64,000 nt of DNA from SB11 sp943370295 (GCA_943370295.1 CALRQL020000002.1:186001-250000); one strand, 5' to 3'; shown: positions 8,627 through 18,374, numbered from the stretch's first letter. Notes: a model not told the origin generated them from the letters alone. Program-made: numbers and translations.

Positions 8627-9994
8627 ATGACACCATTAGAATACATTAAGAACAACGAACAAAGGTTTTTGGATGAACTTTTTGATCTTCTTCGCATCCC
8701 GTCTATCAGTGCCGACTCAGCATTTAAGGATGATGTGAAGCGTGCCGCTGATTTTGTTGCTGATAAGATGCGTGAAGCGGGTGCTGATAATGTGCAGATT
8801 TTTCCAACTGCCGGACATCCTATTGTATATGGGGAAAAAATAATTGACCCTTCTTTGCCTACTGTTTTAACATACGGGCACTATGATGTGCAACCTTCAT
8901 CACCGGATAATTTATGGCATACCCCTCCGTTTGAGCCAACTGTGCGCGACGGAAAGATTTATGCCCGTGGCAGTGCTGATGATAAAGGACAGTTCTACAT
9001 GCATTTGAAGGCTTTTGAATACATGATGAAAACCAACACCCTGCCTTGTAACGTGAAGTTTATGATTGAAGGTGAAGAGGAAGTGGGCTCTGCCAACTTG
9101 GGTACTTTTATTAAAGAAAAGAAAGAGATGTTGAAGGCAGATGTGGTACTGATTTCAGACACGTCTATGATAGCTAATGATACCCCATCAATTGATGTAG
9201 GGTTGAGGGGATTGAGCTATGTTGAGGTAGAAGTAACCGGTCCTAACCGTGATTTACACTCAGGTGTTTACGGTGGGGGTGTTGGTAACCCTATTAATGT
9301 GTTGTGTAAAATGATTGCCGATATGCACGATGAAAACGGACACATTACTATTGAAGGGTTTTATGATAATGTACAAACAGTGAGTGATACCGACCGCGCT
9401 GAATTGGATAAAATTCCGTTTGACTTGGAAGAGTATAAAAAAGACTTAGGGATTGATGATGTTCACGGCGAAAAAGGATATAGTACTATTGAACGCACCG
9501 GCACACGTCCAACATTAGATGTAAACGGTATTTGGGGTGGCTATACCGGCGAAGGTTCAAAAACCGTGTTACCTTCAAAGGCATTTGCAAAAATTTCAAT
9601 GCGTTTGGTGCCTAATCAATCAGCAGATGAAATCACAGAGAAGTTTGAGAAGTACTTTAAGAAGGTAGCACCAAAATCGGTAAAAGTAGAAGTGCGTCCT
9701 CACCACGGTGGCGAGCCGGTAATTACACCTACCGATTCTATACCCTTTAAAGCGGCCAGCAAAGCAATGGAAACTACTTTTGGCAAGAAGCCAATCCCAA
9801 CACGCGGAGGAGGTAGTATTCCTATTGTGGCGTTGTTTGAGAAAGAACTTGGACTTAAATCAGTATTGATGGGCTTTGGTTTGGATAGCGATGCCTTGCA
9901 CTCGCCCAACGAGCATTATGGTATTTTCAACTACTTAAAAGGTATTGAAACCATACCTTACTTCTTCCAAAATTTTGCTGAAATGAGCAAATAA
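8627..9994 (+). CDS. M20 family dipeptidase
   Basis: 455 residues, typical of the M20 dipeptidase (CNDP-like) branch. Metal-site motifs: GHYDVQP (residues 84-90), ARGSADDKGQ with the bridging Asp, MIEGEEEVGS with the catalytic Glu pair, a conserved DLHSGVYGG in the dimerisation/lid domain, and the late metal His in DALHSPNEHYG near the end. It hydrolyses dipeptides or similar small peptides in the cytoplasm using two zinc ions. There is no signal peptide. It stands alone, convergent with ribE, with a shared terminator between the two. Confidence 0.92.
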   Translation: MTPLEYIKNNEQRFLDELFDLLRIPSISADSAFKDDVKRAADFVADKMREAGADNVQIFPTAGHPIVYGEKIIDPSLPTVLTYGHYDVQPSSPDNLWHTPPFEPTVRDGKIYARGSADDKGQFYMHLKAFEYMMKTNTLPCNVKFMIEGEEEVGSANLGTFIKEKKEMLKADVVLISDTSMIANDTPSIDVGLRGLSYVEVEVTGPNRDLHSGVYGGGVGNPINVLCKMIADMHDENGHITIEGFYDNVQTVSDTDRAELDKIPFDLEEYKKDLGIDDVHGEKGYSTIERTGTRPTLDVNGIWGGYTGEGSKTVLPSKAFAKISMRLVPNQSADEITEKFEKYFKKVAPKSVKVEVRPHHGGEPVITPTDSIPFKAASKAMETTFGKKPIPTRGGGSIPIVALFEKELGLKSVLMGFGLDSDALHSPNEHYGIFNYLKGIETIPYFFQNFAEMSK

Positions 9995-10018
9995 GCTACA
10001 CGATAAAGCTATAAAACA

Positions 10019-10050
10019 AATAAGGGGTGAACGACAGTTCACCCCTTATT
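10019..10050. terminator. Bidirectional terminator between the dipeptidase and ribE
   Basis: The arms 10019-10032 and 10037-10050 form a perfect 14-bp stem (AATAAGGGGTGAAC) with a 4-base loop. It lies 24 bases after the dipeptidase stop and 19 bases after the ribE stop on the other strand. Confidence 0.85.
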
Positions 10051-10069
10051 TATTTTATACACAGTATCA

Positions 10070-10663
10070 TTAGTTGCGTTGTTCCAATAACCGCGCAATG
10101 TATTTGCCAACAATATCAAACTCAAGGTTCACTGTTTGGCCTACTTGCAAGGTTTTAAAGTTAGTATGCTCGTAGGTATAAGGAATAATAGCAACTGAAA
10201 AGCCTTTATTAGTAGAGTTAACAACGGTTAAACTTACCCCGTTAATTGTAACAGAACCTTTTTCAACGGTAATATTGCCTTTGGGTTCATATTCAAAAGT
10301 ATAATACCAGCTGCCGTCAGCCTCTTCAACATTGGTGCAGGTTGCAGTTTGATCAACATGGCCTTGAACAATGTGGCCGTCAAAGCGGCCGTTTGCGGGC
10401 ATACAACGCTCAATATTAACAATGCTGCCTACTTGCCAGTTTCCCAAATTGGTTTTTATGAGGGTTTCGTGGATAGCTGTAACTGTATGCGTTGTATTGG
10501 CAGCATCCATTGCTACTACAGTAAGGCACACCCCGTTGTGTGATACACTTTGGTCTATTTTAAGCTCGTTTGAAATAGGCGATTGGATGGTAAAATGCAG
10601 GTTGGTACCTTCTGCTACTATATTTTTCACAGTACCAATGGTTTCAATAATTCCGGTAAACAT
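10070..10663 (-). CDS. ribE: Riboflavin synthase, alpha chain
   Basis: 197 residues made of two homologous lumazine-binding domains. The first opens with the family signature MFTGIIETIGTV and contains SHNGVCLTV. The second begins near residue 98 with FDGHIVQGHVDQTA and repeats the pattern as TINGVSLTVV. It converts two 6,7-dimethyl-8-ribityllumazine molecules into riboflavin and a pyrimidine. It is the last gene of a probable run with the CHU_C-like gene 3 bases upstream, an unusual partner for a riboflavin gene. I see no FMN riboswitch upstream. ribD is at 56335-57375. Confidence 0.95.
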   Translation of the reverse strand: MFTGIIETIGTVKNIVAEGTNLHFTIQSPISNELKIDQSVSHNGVCLTVVAMDAANTTHTVTAIHETLIKTNLGNWQVGSIVNIERCMPANGRFDGHIVQGHVDQTATCTNVEEADGSWYYTFEYEPKGNITVEKGSVTINGVSLTVVNSTNKGFSVAIIPYTYEHTNFKTLQVGQTVNLEFDIVGKYIARLLEQRN

Positions 10664-10666
10664 GGG

Positions 10667-11416
10667 TTAATTCTTTAATTCAATCATGCCCGACAGGCTT
10701 TTTGCTGCACCATCGTTTTGAGACAAATCAATGTACGAGCAGTGAAAATAATAAACACCTGCGGCACAAGGTTGTTTGTTAGGATAATTACCGTCCCAAA
10801 CTATGTCATTATTTTTATGTGAGTAGGCTGTTCCGCCCATTCGGTCGAAGATGTCAAATTCAACTATCTGCACATTTATAAACGGACCGGGCGTGTACAA
10901 AGTTTGTAAGGTTTTGTCAAGTATCGGCGGAAACTCAATTTTACTGCAAAAGCTAACATCTACAATGTTTGAGGGGATACTAAACACCATTTTACCTTGT
11001 TTAGCGGTCATGGTTTTGGCATAATACCTACCCGGCAGCAAACCGTACAATATGTTTTTATTGGCGGTAATGCTTACATACTCGTATGATTTTTCAAACA
11101 AGGCCGAGTCGGAAACAGTAGTGTCAATTTCATTTAGGGTATCAGGCAGGCGGTAAAGAAATACACGATCAGGGGTGATTGTAGAGTCGGCAACTCGAAG
11201 TTCAGTAATAACCTCAGTAGTACCCTTTATGCAATTGCCGGTAGCAGTTAACTCAATTCGCGAGGGATATTTAATAACACTGTCTATAACAACAACAGGT
11301 TGCTTCTTGGGTTTGCTACCTTTATTACGGGGTTGCGCCATCACTGTACTTGTTGTAAGCAACAGTAAAGTAAATAACAAAACCCTTACCTGTATAATTT
11401 TAATGACAATGGACAT
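10667..11416 (-). CDS. Secreted protein with a shortened CHU_C-like C-terminal domain
   Basis: 249 residues from the ATG at 11416; a longer frame to 11446 starts ahead of the natural signal peptide. The signal peptide ends at TSTVMAQ, followed by a basic stretch. The middle is a beta-rich domain I do not recognise, with Cys at NCIKGT and SFCSKI. The last 70 residues (VEFDIFDRMGG, NDIVWDGNY, CAAGVYYFHCSYID, LSGMIELKN) follow the core of the gliding-motility-associated C-terminal domain, but the usual opening FTPNGDG motif is missing. It may be a T9SS client or a periplasmic relative. It lies 52 bases after the giant PKD gene and 3 bases before ribE, so all three may share a transcript. Confidence 0.65.
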   Translation of the reverse strand: MSIVIKIIQVRVLLFTLLLLTTSTVMAQPRNKGSKPKKQPVVVIDSVIKYPSRIELTATGNCIKGTTEVITELRVADSTITPDRVFLYRLPDTLNEIDTTVSDSALFEKSYEYVSITANKNILYGLLPGRYYAKTMTAKQGKMVFSIPSNIVDVSFCSKIEFPPILDKTLQTLYTPGPFINVQIVEFDIFDRMGGTAYSHKNNDIVWDGNYPNKQPCAAGVYYFHCSYIDLSQNDGAAKSLSGMIELKN

Positions 11417-11468
11417 TACGGGGCGCAAAGTTAGCAAAAAAAGCAACGCCCCCGTAAGCTATGTAGTA

Positions 11469-14400
11469 TTATCGTAAAAGGTGGAAGTTACCTTTTATGC
11501 TTTTCAGAATACGGACGTCTTCGCGTTGTATGGTCATGCTTAACAAATACCCGTAAACACCTTCGGGGGCAGGGGCACCGTTGTGATAGCCGTTCCAGCC
11601 CAAAGTAGCAAGGTCGGTGGTTTCAAATATCTTAGTACCCCAACGACTGAATACTAAGAATAATATTCCTTTTACTATCGTGGTATCAATGTAGGGTTTA
11701 AAATAATCGTTTACCGTGTTGCCCTCCGGCGTAAACGCGTTGGGCATAAAGGCATCGCAGGCAAAATCGAGGTATTGCGCTCTTATCGAGTCGGCCACAC
11801 TACCGCAAGCATTTGTTACAACTACGTAATGATTTCCTGGAGAAGTGATGCGGAAGGTAGGCCCATTACTACTATCGCTCCACAAGTATTGAGCTCCTAA
11901 TGTAGTTACATTTAGAGTAAAGAAGTCTTCTTTGCAAAATACTGTGTCGGGTCCTAAATCAATCGAAGGCGGGGGCACCACCAAAGTTGAGTCGGTAGCA
12001 GTATCGGCGCAGCCTTCGGCCACCTCAACCCCATAGGTTATTTTATTCCAACCTATTAAGGTGGGGGTAAACTCATTACCAACAACGTTATCACCGCTAA
12101 AAGTTCCGCCACCTACCACAGGTGTTAATGTTACTACCGGACTGTTTACACAATATTGCTTTGCAAGCCCGTTGAATGAAGGGTCTGGAGTTTCGTAAAC
12201 AAATACCCGTCCTGTTGCGGTATCAGCGCAACTTCCTGCCGTGGCTGTAATTACCAGCGATATGTCAAACGTATCGGCATTTGTGTATTCTTTTGGAGGC
12301 GGGTTGGCCACCAAATCAGCACTAAAGTCGCCATAATTCCATATATAGGCTAAAGTACCCGATGATATGGTTGAATTGTTTGTAAACGTAAATAAGTTAC
12401 CATCCAAACATTGTGTACTATCATCCACAGTAAATGCTGCCACAGGGTCAGGGTGTACAAACAAATTACGTTGAATTGAGTCTGAACAGCCATCAGTTGA
12501 GGTGGCTCTAAACCGTACTACAAAAGTATCGGGTGCAAGGTATGCATGTGTAACGTCGTTTTGTGTGCTGGTAGTTCCGTCCCCCAAATCCCAGAAATAT
12601 GTCAGTGTGCCTGATGAAATGGAGCTGTTATTAGTAAGTACAAAGTTATTTACACCAAAGCACTGTATAGGGTCGTTTATTGCGAATGAAGCAGTTGGTT
12701 TTGGGAATACAGATGCGGTATGCCTTGCCGAGTCTTCGCAGTTGAAATTTGTACGGACCTTAAGTCTAACAATATAGCTTCCGGTGGTAATGTAGATAGC
12801 ACCGCCGTTGAATGACGTAGATGTACTTCCGTTTCCAAAATCCCACTCATAAAAGAGGTTTCCGCTACTAACCGTACTGGTATTTGTGAATAAAAACTGA
12901 TTACCGTTTAGGCACTGGGTACTATCATTAATAGTGAAGCTTGCAGTAGGAGAGGGGTTTACAAATACCCTGCTTGTGATTGAGCTGTCGCAACCCTGAT
13001 CCGAGGTTACTGTATATACAATATCAAAGGTATCAGCGGTTAAGTATGATTTGTTGAATGTAACCGTATTTGCATTGGTAGCATCACCAAAATCCCAGAA
13101 ATAGTTTAGTGTACCATACGGTATGGTTGTGTTATCAGCAAAATTGAACACATTACCAACAAAACACTGATTGTTATTGTTCACCGTAAACTTAGTGGCA
13201 GGGTGCGGGTACACAATGCTGTTTAGCGTTGTTGAATCTGTACAGCCCTTATCGCTGGTAACGGTCAATATTACATTAAACGTGTCAGCGTAATTATATA
13301 CGTAAACGGGGTTTATTTGACTGGATGTATCGGTGTTACCAAATTTCCAGAAATGTGTAATGGTACCGCTGCTTACTGAGCTGGCATCAAAGAATGTGTA
13401 TGAGTTACCACGCAAGCACTGCGTTGAGTCTGTAGTGGTGAAGTCAGCTACGGGTGAGGGGAACAAATAAACGCTATCAAACCCAGTGGCAGAACAACCT
13501 TGATCGGAGGTTACTGTATGATTGACTGTATAAAAGGTAGAAAGATTGGTATAAGTATACACAGTATCCTCTTGCTGCGATGTTCCGCCATCACCAAACT
13601 GCCAACTGTGAGTTAGCGTACCGTAATCAATAGTTGAAGTATCATTAAACACAAACTGATGTCCATTGAAACACAATGCAGTATCAGGGATAACAAACTT
13701 TACTTGTGGCACAGGGTAAATAATTACCTGTTTGCGTGCAGTATCATAACACGTTTCTGTGGTGCGGGCTATTAATAGTACAGTAAGCGTATCTGACGCT
13801 GAATAATTTGATTTTGTGGGATTGGCAACGTTGCTGGTATCGCCATTTCCAAATCTCCATGAGTAACCCGCAATAGTTCCGCCTGAAGGGGTGCTGGAAG
13901 TGTTTGCAAAAGCAAAGTTTTGATTATTTAAACACTGGCTTGAGTCGTTAATAATAAATTCAGCATCTGTATGCGGGTGTATAACATCCGTGCGTGTAAG
14001 AGAATCTTTGCAGCCGTTGTTTGAAGTTACCACAAGCCTCACAGGGTAAGAGCCCACGGCAGCATATTGGTGGCTGGTATTTGTATCAATAGAGGTGCCG
14101 CCGTCGCCAAACGTCCATGAGTAGTACATGGTATCAGGCGCGGTAATGCTGGATAAGTTGGTAAACGAGAAAAAATTGTTTACAAGGCATTGCGTACTAT
14201 CACTGATGGTAAAGTTTACGTTGGGCTTACTGTAAACCGTTACCGGTTTTATGAGGGTATCGGGACAGCCAAAATCACTGCGTACCACTAACCTTACGTT
14301 GCGGTTACCCGATGTAAGGTAGTTTTTGGTGGGATTGGTAGCCGAAGATGAAGTAGCATCACCAAAAGTCCAGCCATAAGTTAATCCGCCGCTTTTAACT

Positions 14401-15374
14401 GTAGATGAGCTTGTAAACACAAAAGAGTTTCCGTTTAGGCACTGGGTACTATCATTAATCGTAAATGCTGCAACAGGAGACGGGTAAACAAAAATATCTT
14501 GAGAATCAGATGTAATACAGCCTTTATCACTGGTAGTTACCAATCGTAGTTTAAACGATGCAGAATCGGTAGTGTAAACGTGCGTGGTGTTTGATTGTGT
14601 GCTTGAGTCTCCGTCGCCAAAATACCATTTCACCGTATAGTTGCCCGATGAAAGCGTACTTGCATCGTTAAAAGTGAATGAGTTTTCATTTAAACAGGCC
14701 ACCGTAGATGAACTGCTGATAAGAGCAGCCACACTGGGAAATACAATAACATTACGTTGGTACACACGTTCGCAGCCAAAGTTTGAAGAGGCAATAAGGG
14801 TTACATTAAATGTATCCGCAGTAGTATAGTTTTTTGTAGGCGAAGTTGCGGTAGAAGTGGTGGCATCATCAAAAAACCAATCATAGGTCATAGAACCAGA
14901 CGATATTGATGATGTATTGGTAAATACAAAACTATTGTTGTTGCGGCACTGGTCGGTATCGTTTACAGTAAATGAAGGAACAGGACTTGGCACATAAAAC
15001 ATTGATGCCGCCAGTTTAAACGGGCGGGGAACGTTTGCAGCATTTGTGTAAACATAAAACGTATCTGTGTGCAGACCCAAGGTAGAACCTTTGTAATAAA
15101 AATCAACCGGGTAAAAATTGTTTGGGTATGTGGATGCGATACTGATTGTTACGGGAAATGAGCCCTTGTGACCAAAACCACCACCGGGTGATACTATTGA
15201 ATCAATAACAAGCGGGTTAGTACCGTTATTGTAAAATAATACCTGCGCAAAAGCAGTATCCCCCAAGCAAGCGGTATCAGTAGCCGAAGCCGGTGTGGGT
15301 GTGATAACTTGCGTATGGGCGAACGTTGAAAGAAAAACTACAAAAAGGGTTAGTATATATTTTTTCAAATTCAT
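11469..15374 (-). CDS. Giant PKD-repeat protein with gliding-motility (CHU_C) C-terminal domain
   Basis: 1301 residues from the ATG at 15374; the frame opens two codons earlier at a GTG. After a signal peptide ending AHTQ and one beta-sandwich domain come eleven tandem PKD modules of about 85 residues, from roughly residue 120 to 1065. Each starts with a pattern like FTINDSTQCL and carries a W.FGDG.TS strand and a late GC, giving one Cys pair per module. The end has a non-PKD segment, then the CHU_C domain: AFTPEGNTVNDYF, VFSRWGTKIFET, WNGYHNG, GVYGYLL and a final FHLLR. Such proteins are exported by the type IX system and anchored at the surface; adhesion is the usual guess. The repeats are similar at DNA level, so copy number may vary by recombination. 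Confidence 0.88.
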   Translation of the reverse strand: MNLKKYILTLFVVFLSTFAHTQVITPTPASATDTACLGDTAFAQVLFYNNGTNPLVIDSIVSPGGGFGHKGSFPVTISIASTYPNNFYPVDFYYKGSTLGLHTDTFYVYTNAANVPRPFKLAASMFYVPSPVPSFTVNDTDQCRNNNSFVFTNTSSISSGSMTYDWFFDDATTSTATSPTKNYTTADTFNVTLIASSNFGCERVYQRNVIVFPSVAALISSSSTVACLNENSFTFNDASTLSSGNYTVKWYFGDGDSSTQSNTTHVYTTDSASFKLRLVTTSDKGCITSDSQDIFVYPSPVAAFTINDSTQCLNGNSFVFTSSSTVKSGGLTYGWTFGDATSSSATNPTKNYLTSGNRNVRLVVRSDFGCPDTLIKPVTVYSKPNVNFTISDSTQCLVNNFFSFTNLSSITAPDTMYYSWTFGDGGTSIDTNTSHQYAAVGSYPVRLVVTSNNGCKDSLTRTDVIHPHTDAEFIINDSSQCLNNQNFAFANTSSTPSGGTIAGYSWRFGNGDTSNVANPTKSNYSASDTLTVLLIARTTETCYDTARKQVIIYPVPQVKFVIPDTALCFNGHQFVFNDTSTIDYGTLTHSWQFGDGGTSQQEDTVYTYTNLSTFYTVNHTVTSDQGCSATGFDSVYLFPSPVADFTTTDSTQCLRGNSYTFFDASSVSSGTITHFWKFGNTDTSSQINPVYVYNYADTFNVILTVTSDKGCTDSTTLNSIVYPHPATKFTVNNNNQCFVGNVFNFADNTTIPYGTLNYFWDFGDATNANTVTFNKSYLTADTFDIVYTVTSDQGCDSSITSRVFVNPSPTASFTINDSTQCLNGNQFLFTNTSTVSSGNLFYEWDFGNGSTSTSFNGGAIYITTGSYIVRLKVRTNFNCEDSARHTASVFPKPTASFAINDPIQCFGVNNFVLTNNSSISSGTLTYFWDLGDGTTSTQNDVTHAYLAPDTFVVRFRATSTDGCSDSIQRNLFVHPDPVAAFTVDDSTQCLDGNLFTFTNNSTISSGTLAYIWNYGDFSADLVANPPPKEYTNADTFDISLVITATAGSCADTATGRVFVYETPDPSFNGLAKQYCVNSPVVTLTPVVGGGTFSGDNVVGNEFTPTLIGWNKITYGVEVAEGCADTATDSTLVVPPPSIDLGPDTVFCKEDFFTLNVTTLGAQYLWSDSSNGPTFRITSPGNHYVVVTNACGSVADSIRAQYLDFACDAFMPNAFTPEGNTVNDYFKPYIDTTIVKGILFLVFSRWGTKIFETTDLATLGWNGYHNGAPAPEGVYGYLLSMTIQREDVRILKSIKGNFHLLR

Positions 15375-15481
15375 TTTCACTTTGGAGGAAGAAATACGGA
15401 GTTAAAGTATGTAAAATTCCTAACGTACGAAGTTAAACTAATTACAATATTTAACAAGGACTTAAGCGTAAGTTTATACGA

Positions 15482-15513
15482 AAAAAGGCCCCACATTATT
15501 GCGGGGCCTTTTT
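15482..15513 (-). terminator. Terminator of the sdhCAB operon
   Basis: AAAAAGGCCCC (15482-15492) pairs with GGGGCCTTTTT (15503-15513), an 11-bp perfect stem with a T tract on either strand. It lies 17 bases after the sdhB stop at 15531. Confidence 0.85.
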
Positions 15514-15530
15514 CTATAAAACTGTTGCTT

Positions 15531-16283
15531 TTACTTAAGTTGCTTGCTCAAGCTGGCACGTAAATACTCGCGGTTTAAACGTGCAATAGCAGTAAGCGGT
15601 ATTTCTTTTGGACATTCGGCACTGCAAGCACCGGTATTGGTACAAGCACCAAAGCCTTCTTCGTCCATTTGCTCAACCATATTCAGCGCACGGTTATCGC
15701 GTTCTGATTGTCCCTGAGGTAATAAGGCATACTGGCTTACTTTAGCACCTACAAACAGCATTGCTGATGAGTTTTTGCAAGCAGCAACGCAAGCACCGCA
15801 GCCAATACATGCCGCCATATTAAACGACTCGTCGGCGTTATCTTTGGGTATTGGGGTTGCGTTAGCATCAGGTACTGAACCGGTGTTTACTGAAATATAA
15901 CCGCCGGCTCTTTGAATGCGGTCAAAAGCACTTCTATCTACCACTAAATCTTTAATGATAGGGAAAGCGTTTGCTCGCCAAGGCTCAATAGTAATGGTTT
16001 CACCTTCTTTAAAGCTGCGCATGTGCAACTGGCAAGTAGTTACTCCCTTAATGGGACCGTGTGCACGGCCATTTATATACATGCTGCAACTGCCGCAGAT
16101 ACCTTCGCGACAATCGTGGTCAAATGCAACGGGCTCTTTGCCTTCGCGCACCAAGCCGTTGTTTACCACATCCAGCATTTCAAGAAATGACATATCGGGC
16201 GAAACATCCTTAGCAGGATAAGTTTCAAATTTACCCTCAGTATTTCTGTTCTTTTGCCTCCAAACTTTCAGTGTAAGGTTCAT
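15531..16283 (-). CDS. sdhB: Succinate dehydrogenase/fumarate reductase iron-sulfur subunit
   Basis: 250 residues. The N-terminal half has the [2Fe-2S] cluster motif DCREGICGSCSM plus a later Cys in TTCQ. The C-terminal half has CIGCGACVAAC for [4Fe-4S] and CTNTGACSAECPKEIPL for the [3Fe-4S]/second cluster. It passes electrons between the flavin of SdhA and the haems of SdhC at the inner membrane. It is the last gene of sdhCAB. The 119-base gap to sdhA is long for an operon and holds an AT-rich imperfect inverted repeat. Confidence 0.94.
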   Translation of the reverse strand: MNLTLKVWRQKNRNTEGKFETYPAKDVSPDMSFLEMLDVVNNGLVREGKEPVAFDHDCREGICGSCSMYINGRAHGPIKGVTTCQLHMRSFKEGETITIEPWRANAFPIIKDLVVDRSAFDRIQRAGGYISVNTGSVPDANATPIPKDNADESFNMAACIGCGACVAACKNSSAMLFVGAKVSQYALLPQGQSERDNRALNMVEQMDEEGFGACTNTGACSAECPKEIPLTAIARLNREYLRASLSKQLK

Positions 16284-16402
16284 ATTCTCTGTTTTCAGTT
16301 TAAAGTTTCCTGTTTATTTGTTGGTTTTAAGTTTTGTGTTTTAAGATTTTAGGTAATTACCCTTCAACTTAAAACTGTAAACCTAAAACTGTAAACTGTT
16401 TC
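16284..16402. repeat. AT-rich imperfect inverted repeat between sdhA and sdhB
   Basis: The left part carries CAGTTTAAAGTTT and GGTTTTAAGTTTTGTG; the right part carries the opposite-strand forms CAACTTAAAACTG and CCTAAAACTGTAAACTG. Together they could form a long imperfect hairpin. A related string, GTTTACAGTTTTTAG, occurs at about 46251-46265, which suggests a dispersed extragenic family and not a gene-specific signal. Confidence 0.5.
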
Positions 16403-18322
16403 TTATTTGTAACTCCTTGTGGTTAGTTTAACGTTTTCAAACGTCAAATCTTCTTTGTGAAGATTTTCGGCTTGTCCGTCACCTTTATATTCCCAAGCGG
16501 CAACGTATGAATAGTTTTCATCATCGCGTTTCGCTTCACCGTCTTCGGTTTGGTATTCTTCACGGAAGTGACCGCCGCATGATTCGTTACGGTGCAAAGC
16601 ATCGTCAACCATCAGCTCGCCAAGCTCCAAAAAGTCAGCAACACGTCCGGCTTTTTCAAGCTCTTGGTTAAGTTCTGCTCCTGAACCGGTTACGCGCACA
16701 TTTTTCCAAAACTCTTCACGTATAGCACGTATTTCTTCTTTCGCTTCTTTCAAGCCTTTTTCATTACGTGCCATACCACACTTATCCCACATTATTTTAC
16801 CAAGCTTTTTGTGGTAATAATCAACGCTTTCGGTACCTTGTATGCTGAGCAATTTATTAATGCGGTCTTTTACGGCATTTTCTGCTTGAGCAAACTCGGG
16901 TAAGTCGGTTGATATCGGTTTACGTTCAATATCAGCCAAGTAATCGCCTATGGTGTAAGGAATTACGAAGTAACCATCGGCCAAACCTTGCATCAAAGCA
17001 GATGCTCCTAAACGGTTGGCACCGTGGTCGCTAAAGTTGGCTTCACCCAAAGCGTACAAGCCGGGTACTGTGGTCATCAAGTTATAATCTACCCACAAAC
17101 CGCCCATTGTATAGTGAACGGCAGGATATATACGCATGGGTTCTTCGTAAGGATTTTCGCCGGTAATTTGTTTGTACATATCAAACAAGTTACCATATTT
17201 GGCTTCTACCGCAGCTTTGCCTAAACGCTTGATGGCATCAGCAAAATCAAGGTAAACCGCTAAACCGCTTGCACCAACACCACGGCCTTCGTCGCACATT
17301 TCTTTTGCGTTACGGCTGGCCACGTCGCGGGGAACAAGGTTACCAAATGAAGGATATTTACGCTCTAAGTAATAATCCCTTTCAGATTCGGGTATGTCTT
17401 TGGCTTTACGTTTATCACCTACTGCTTTTGGCACCCATACGCGGCCGTCGTTACGCAGCGATTCCGACATAAGAGTCAGTTTCGATTGGTGGTCGCCCGA
17501 CACAGGAATGCAAGTAGGATGTATTTGGGTATAGCATGGATTACCGAAGAACGCACCTTTTTTGTGGGCACGCCAAGCTGCAGTAACATTGCTACCTTTT
17601 GCATTAGTTGAAAGATAAAATACGTTTCCGTAGCCACCGGTGCAAAGCAATACGGCATGGCCGCTGTGGCGTTCAATCTCACCTGTTTCCATGTTGCGGG
17701 CAATAATACCGCGTGCATGACCATCAACAACAACAACGTCCAGCATTTCGTGACGCTCATACATTGTTACCGAACCTTCATTAATCATACGGTTCATGGC
17801 ACTGTATGCACCCAACAATAACTGTTGTCCGGTTTGGCCTTTGGCATAGAAAGTACGAGATACTTGCGCACCACCAAATGAACGGTTATCCAGCAAGCCG
17901 CCATATTCACGGGCAAAAGGAACACCTTGAGCCACGCATTGGTCAATAATATTCACACTCACTTCAGCCAAACGGTGCACGTTTGCTTCGCGGGCGCGGT
18001 AGTCACCACCTTTTACGGTATCATAAAACAAACGGTACACGCTGTCACCGTCGTTTTTATAGTTTTTGGCAGCGTTAATCCCTCCCTGTGCAGCAATAGA
18101 GTGCGCGCGGCGGGCACTGTCCTGAAAACAAAATGCCTTTACGTTATACCCCAATTCTGCCAGTGATGCTGCGGCAGAAGCACCCGCCAAGCCTGTTCCT
18201 ACCACAATAATATCGTACTTACGTTTGTTGGCAGGGTTTACCAGTTTTAGCTTAAACTTATGGTTGGTCCATTTTTCACCAATGGGACCTGCGGGGATTT
18301 TTGAATTTAATTTGTCAGACAT
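16403..18322 (-). CDS. sdhA: Succinate dehydrogenase/fumarate reductase flavoprotein subunit
   Basis: 639 residues, close to the length of other Bacteroidota SdhA/FrdA. FAD-binding motif IIVVGTGLAGASAAASLA at residues 39-56, and HSIAAQGGINAAKNY, whose His is the covalent FAD attachment site in the family. Later motifs include HPTCIP, VHYTMGGLWVD with the substrate-side His, and GANRLGASALMQ near the FAD. It oxidises succinate or reduces fumarate. Sequence alone does not tell the physiological direction, and the type B layout fits both. It lies 52 bases downstream of sdhC in the order C-A-B. Confidence 0.95.
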   Translation of the reverse strand: MSDKLNSKIPAGPIGEKWTNHKFKLKLVNPANKRKYDIIVVGTGLAGASAAASLAELGYNVKAFCFQDSARRAHSIAAQGGINAAKNYKNDGDSVYRLFYDTVKGGDYRAREANVHRLAEVSVNIIDQCVAQGVPFAREYGGLLDNRSFGGAQVSRTFYAKGQTGQQLLLGAYSAMNRMINEGSVTMYERHEMLDVVVVDGHARGIIARNMETGEIERHSGHAVLLCTGGYGNVFYLSTNAKGSNVTAAWRAHKKGAFFGNPCYTQIHPTCIPVSGDHQSKLTLMSESLRNDGRVWVPKAVGDKRKAKDIPESERDYYLERKYPSFGNLVPRDVASRNAKEMCDEGRGVGASGLAVYLDFADAIKRLGKAAVEAKYGNLFDMYKQITGENPYEEPMRIYPAVHYTMGGLWVDYNLMTTVPGLYALGEANFSDHGANRLGASALMQGLADGYFVIPYTIGDYLADIERKPISTDLPEFAQAENAVKDRINKLLSIQGTESVDYYHKKLGKIMWDKCGMARNEKGLKEAKEEIRAIREEFWKNVRVTGSGAELNQELEKAGRVADFLELGELMVDDALHRNESCGGHFREEYQTEDGEAKRDDENYSYVAAWEYKGDGQAENLHKEDLTFENVKLTTRSYK

Positions 18323-18374
18323 CTTTTATACTGTATTTAGTATATGGTATAATGTATAAAGTATTAAAGCCTAC

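Noticed and set aside
10664..10780. FMN riboswitch upstream of ribE
   Set aside because: The sequence before ribE is the coding end of the upstream gene, and the conserved RFN element motifs are not visible.
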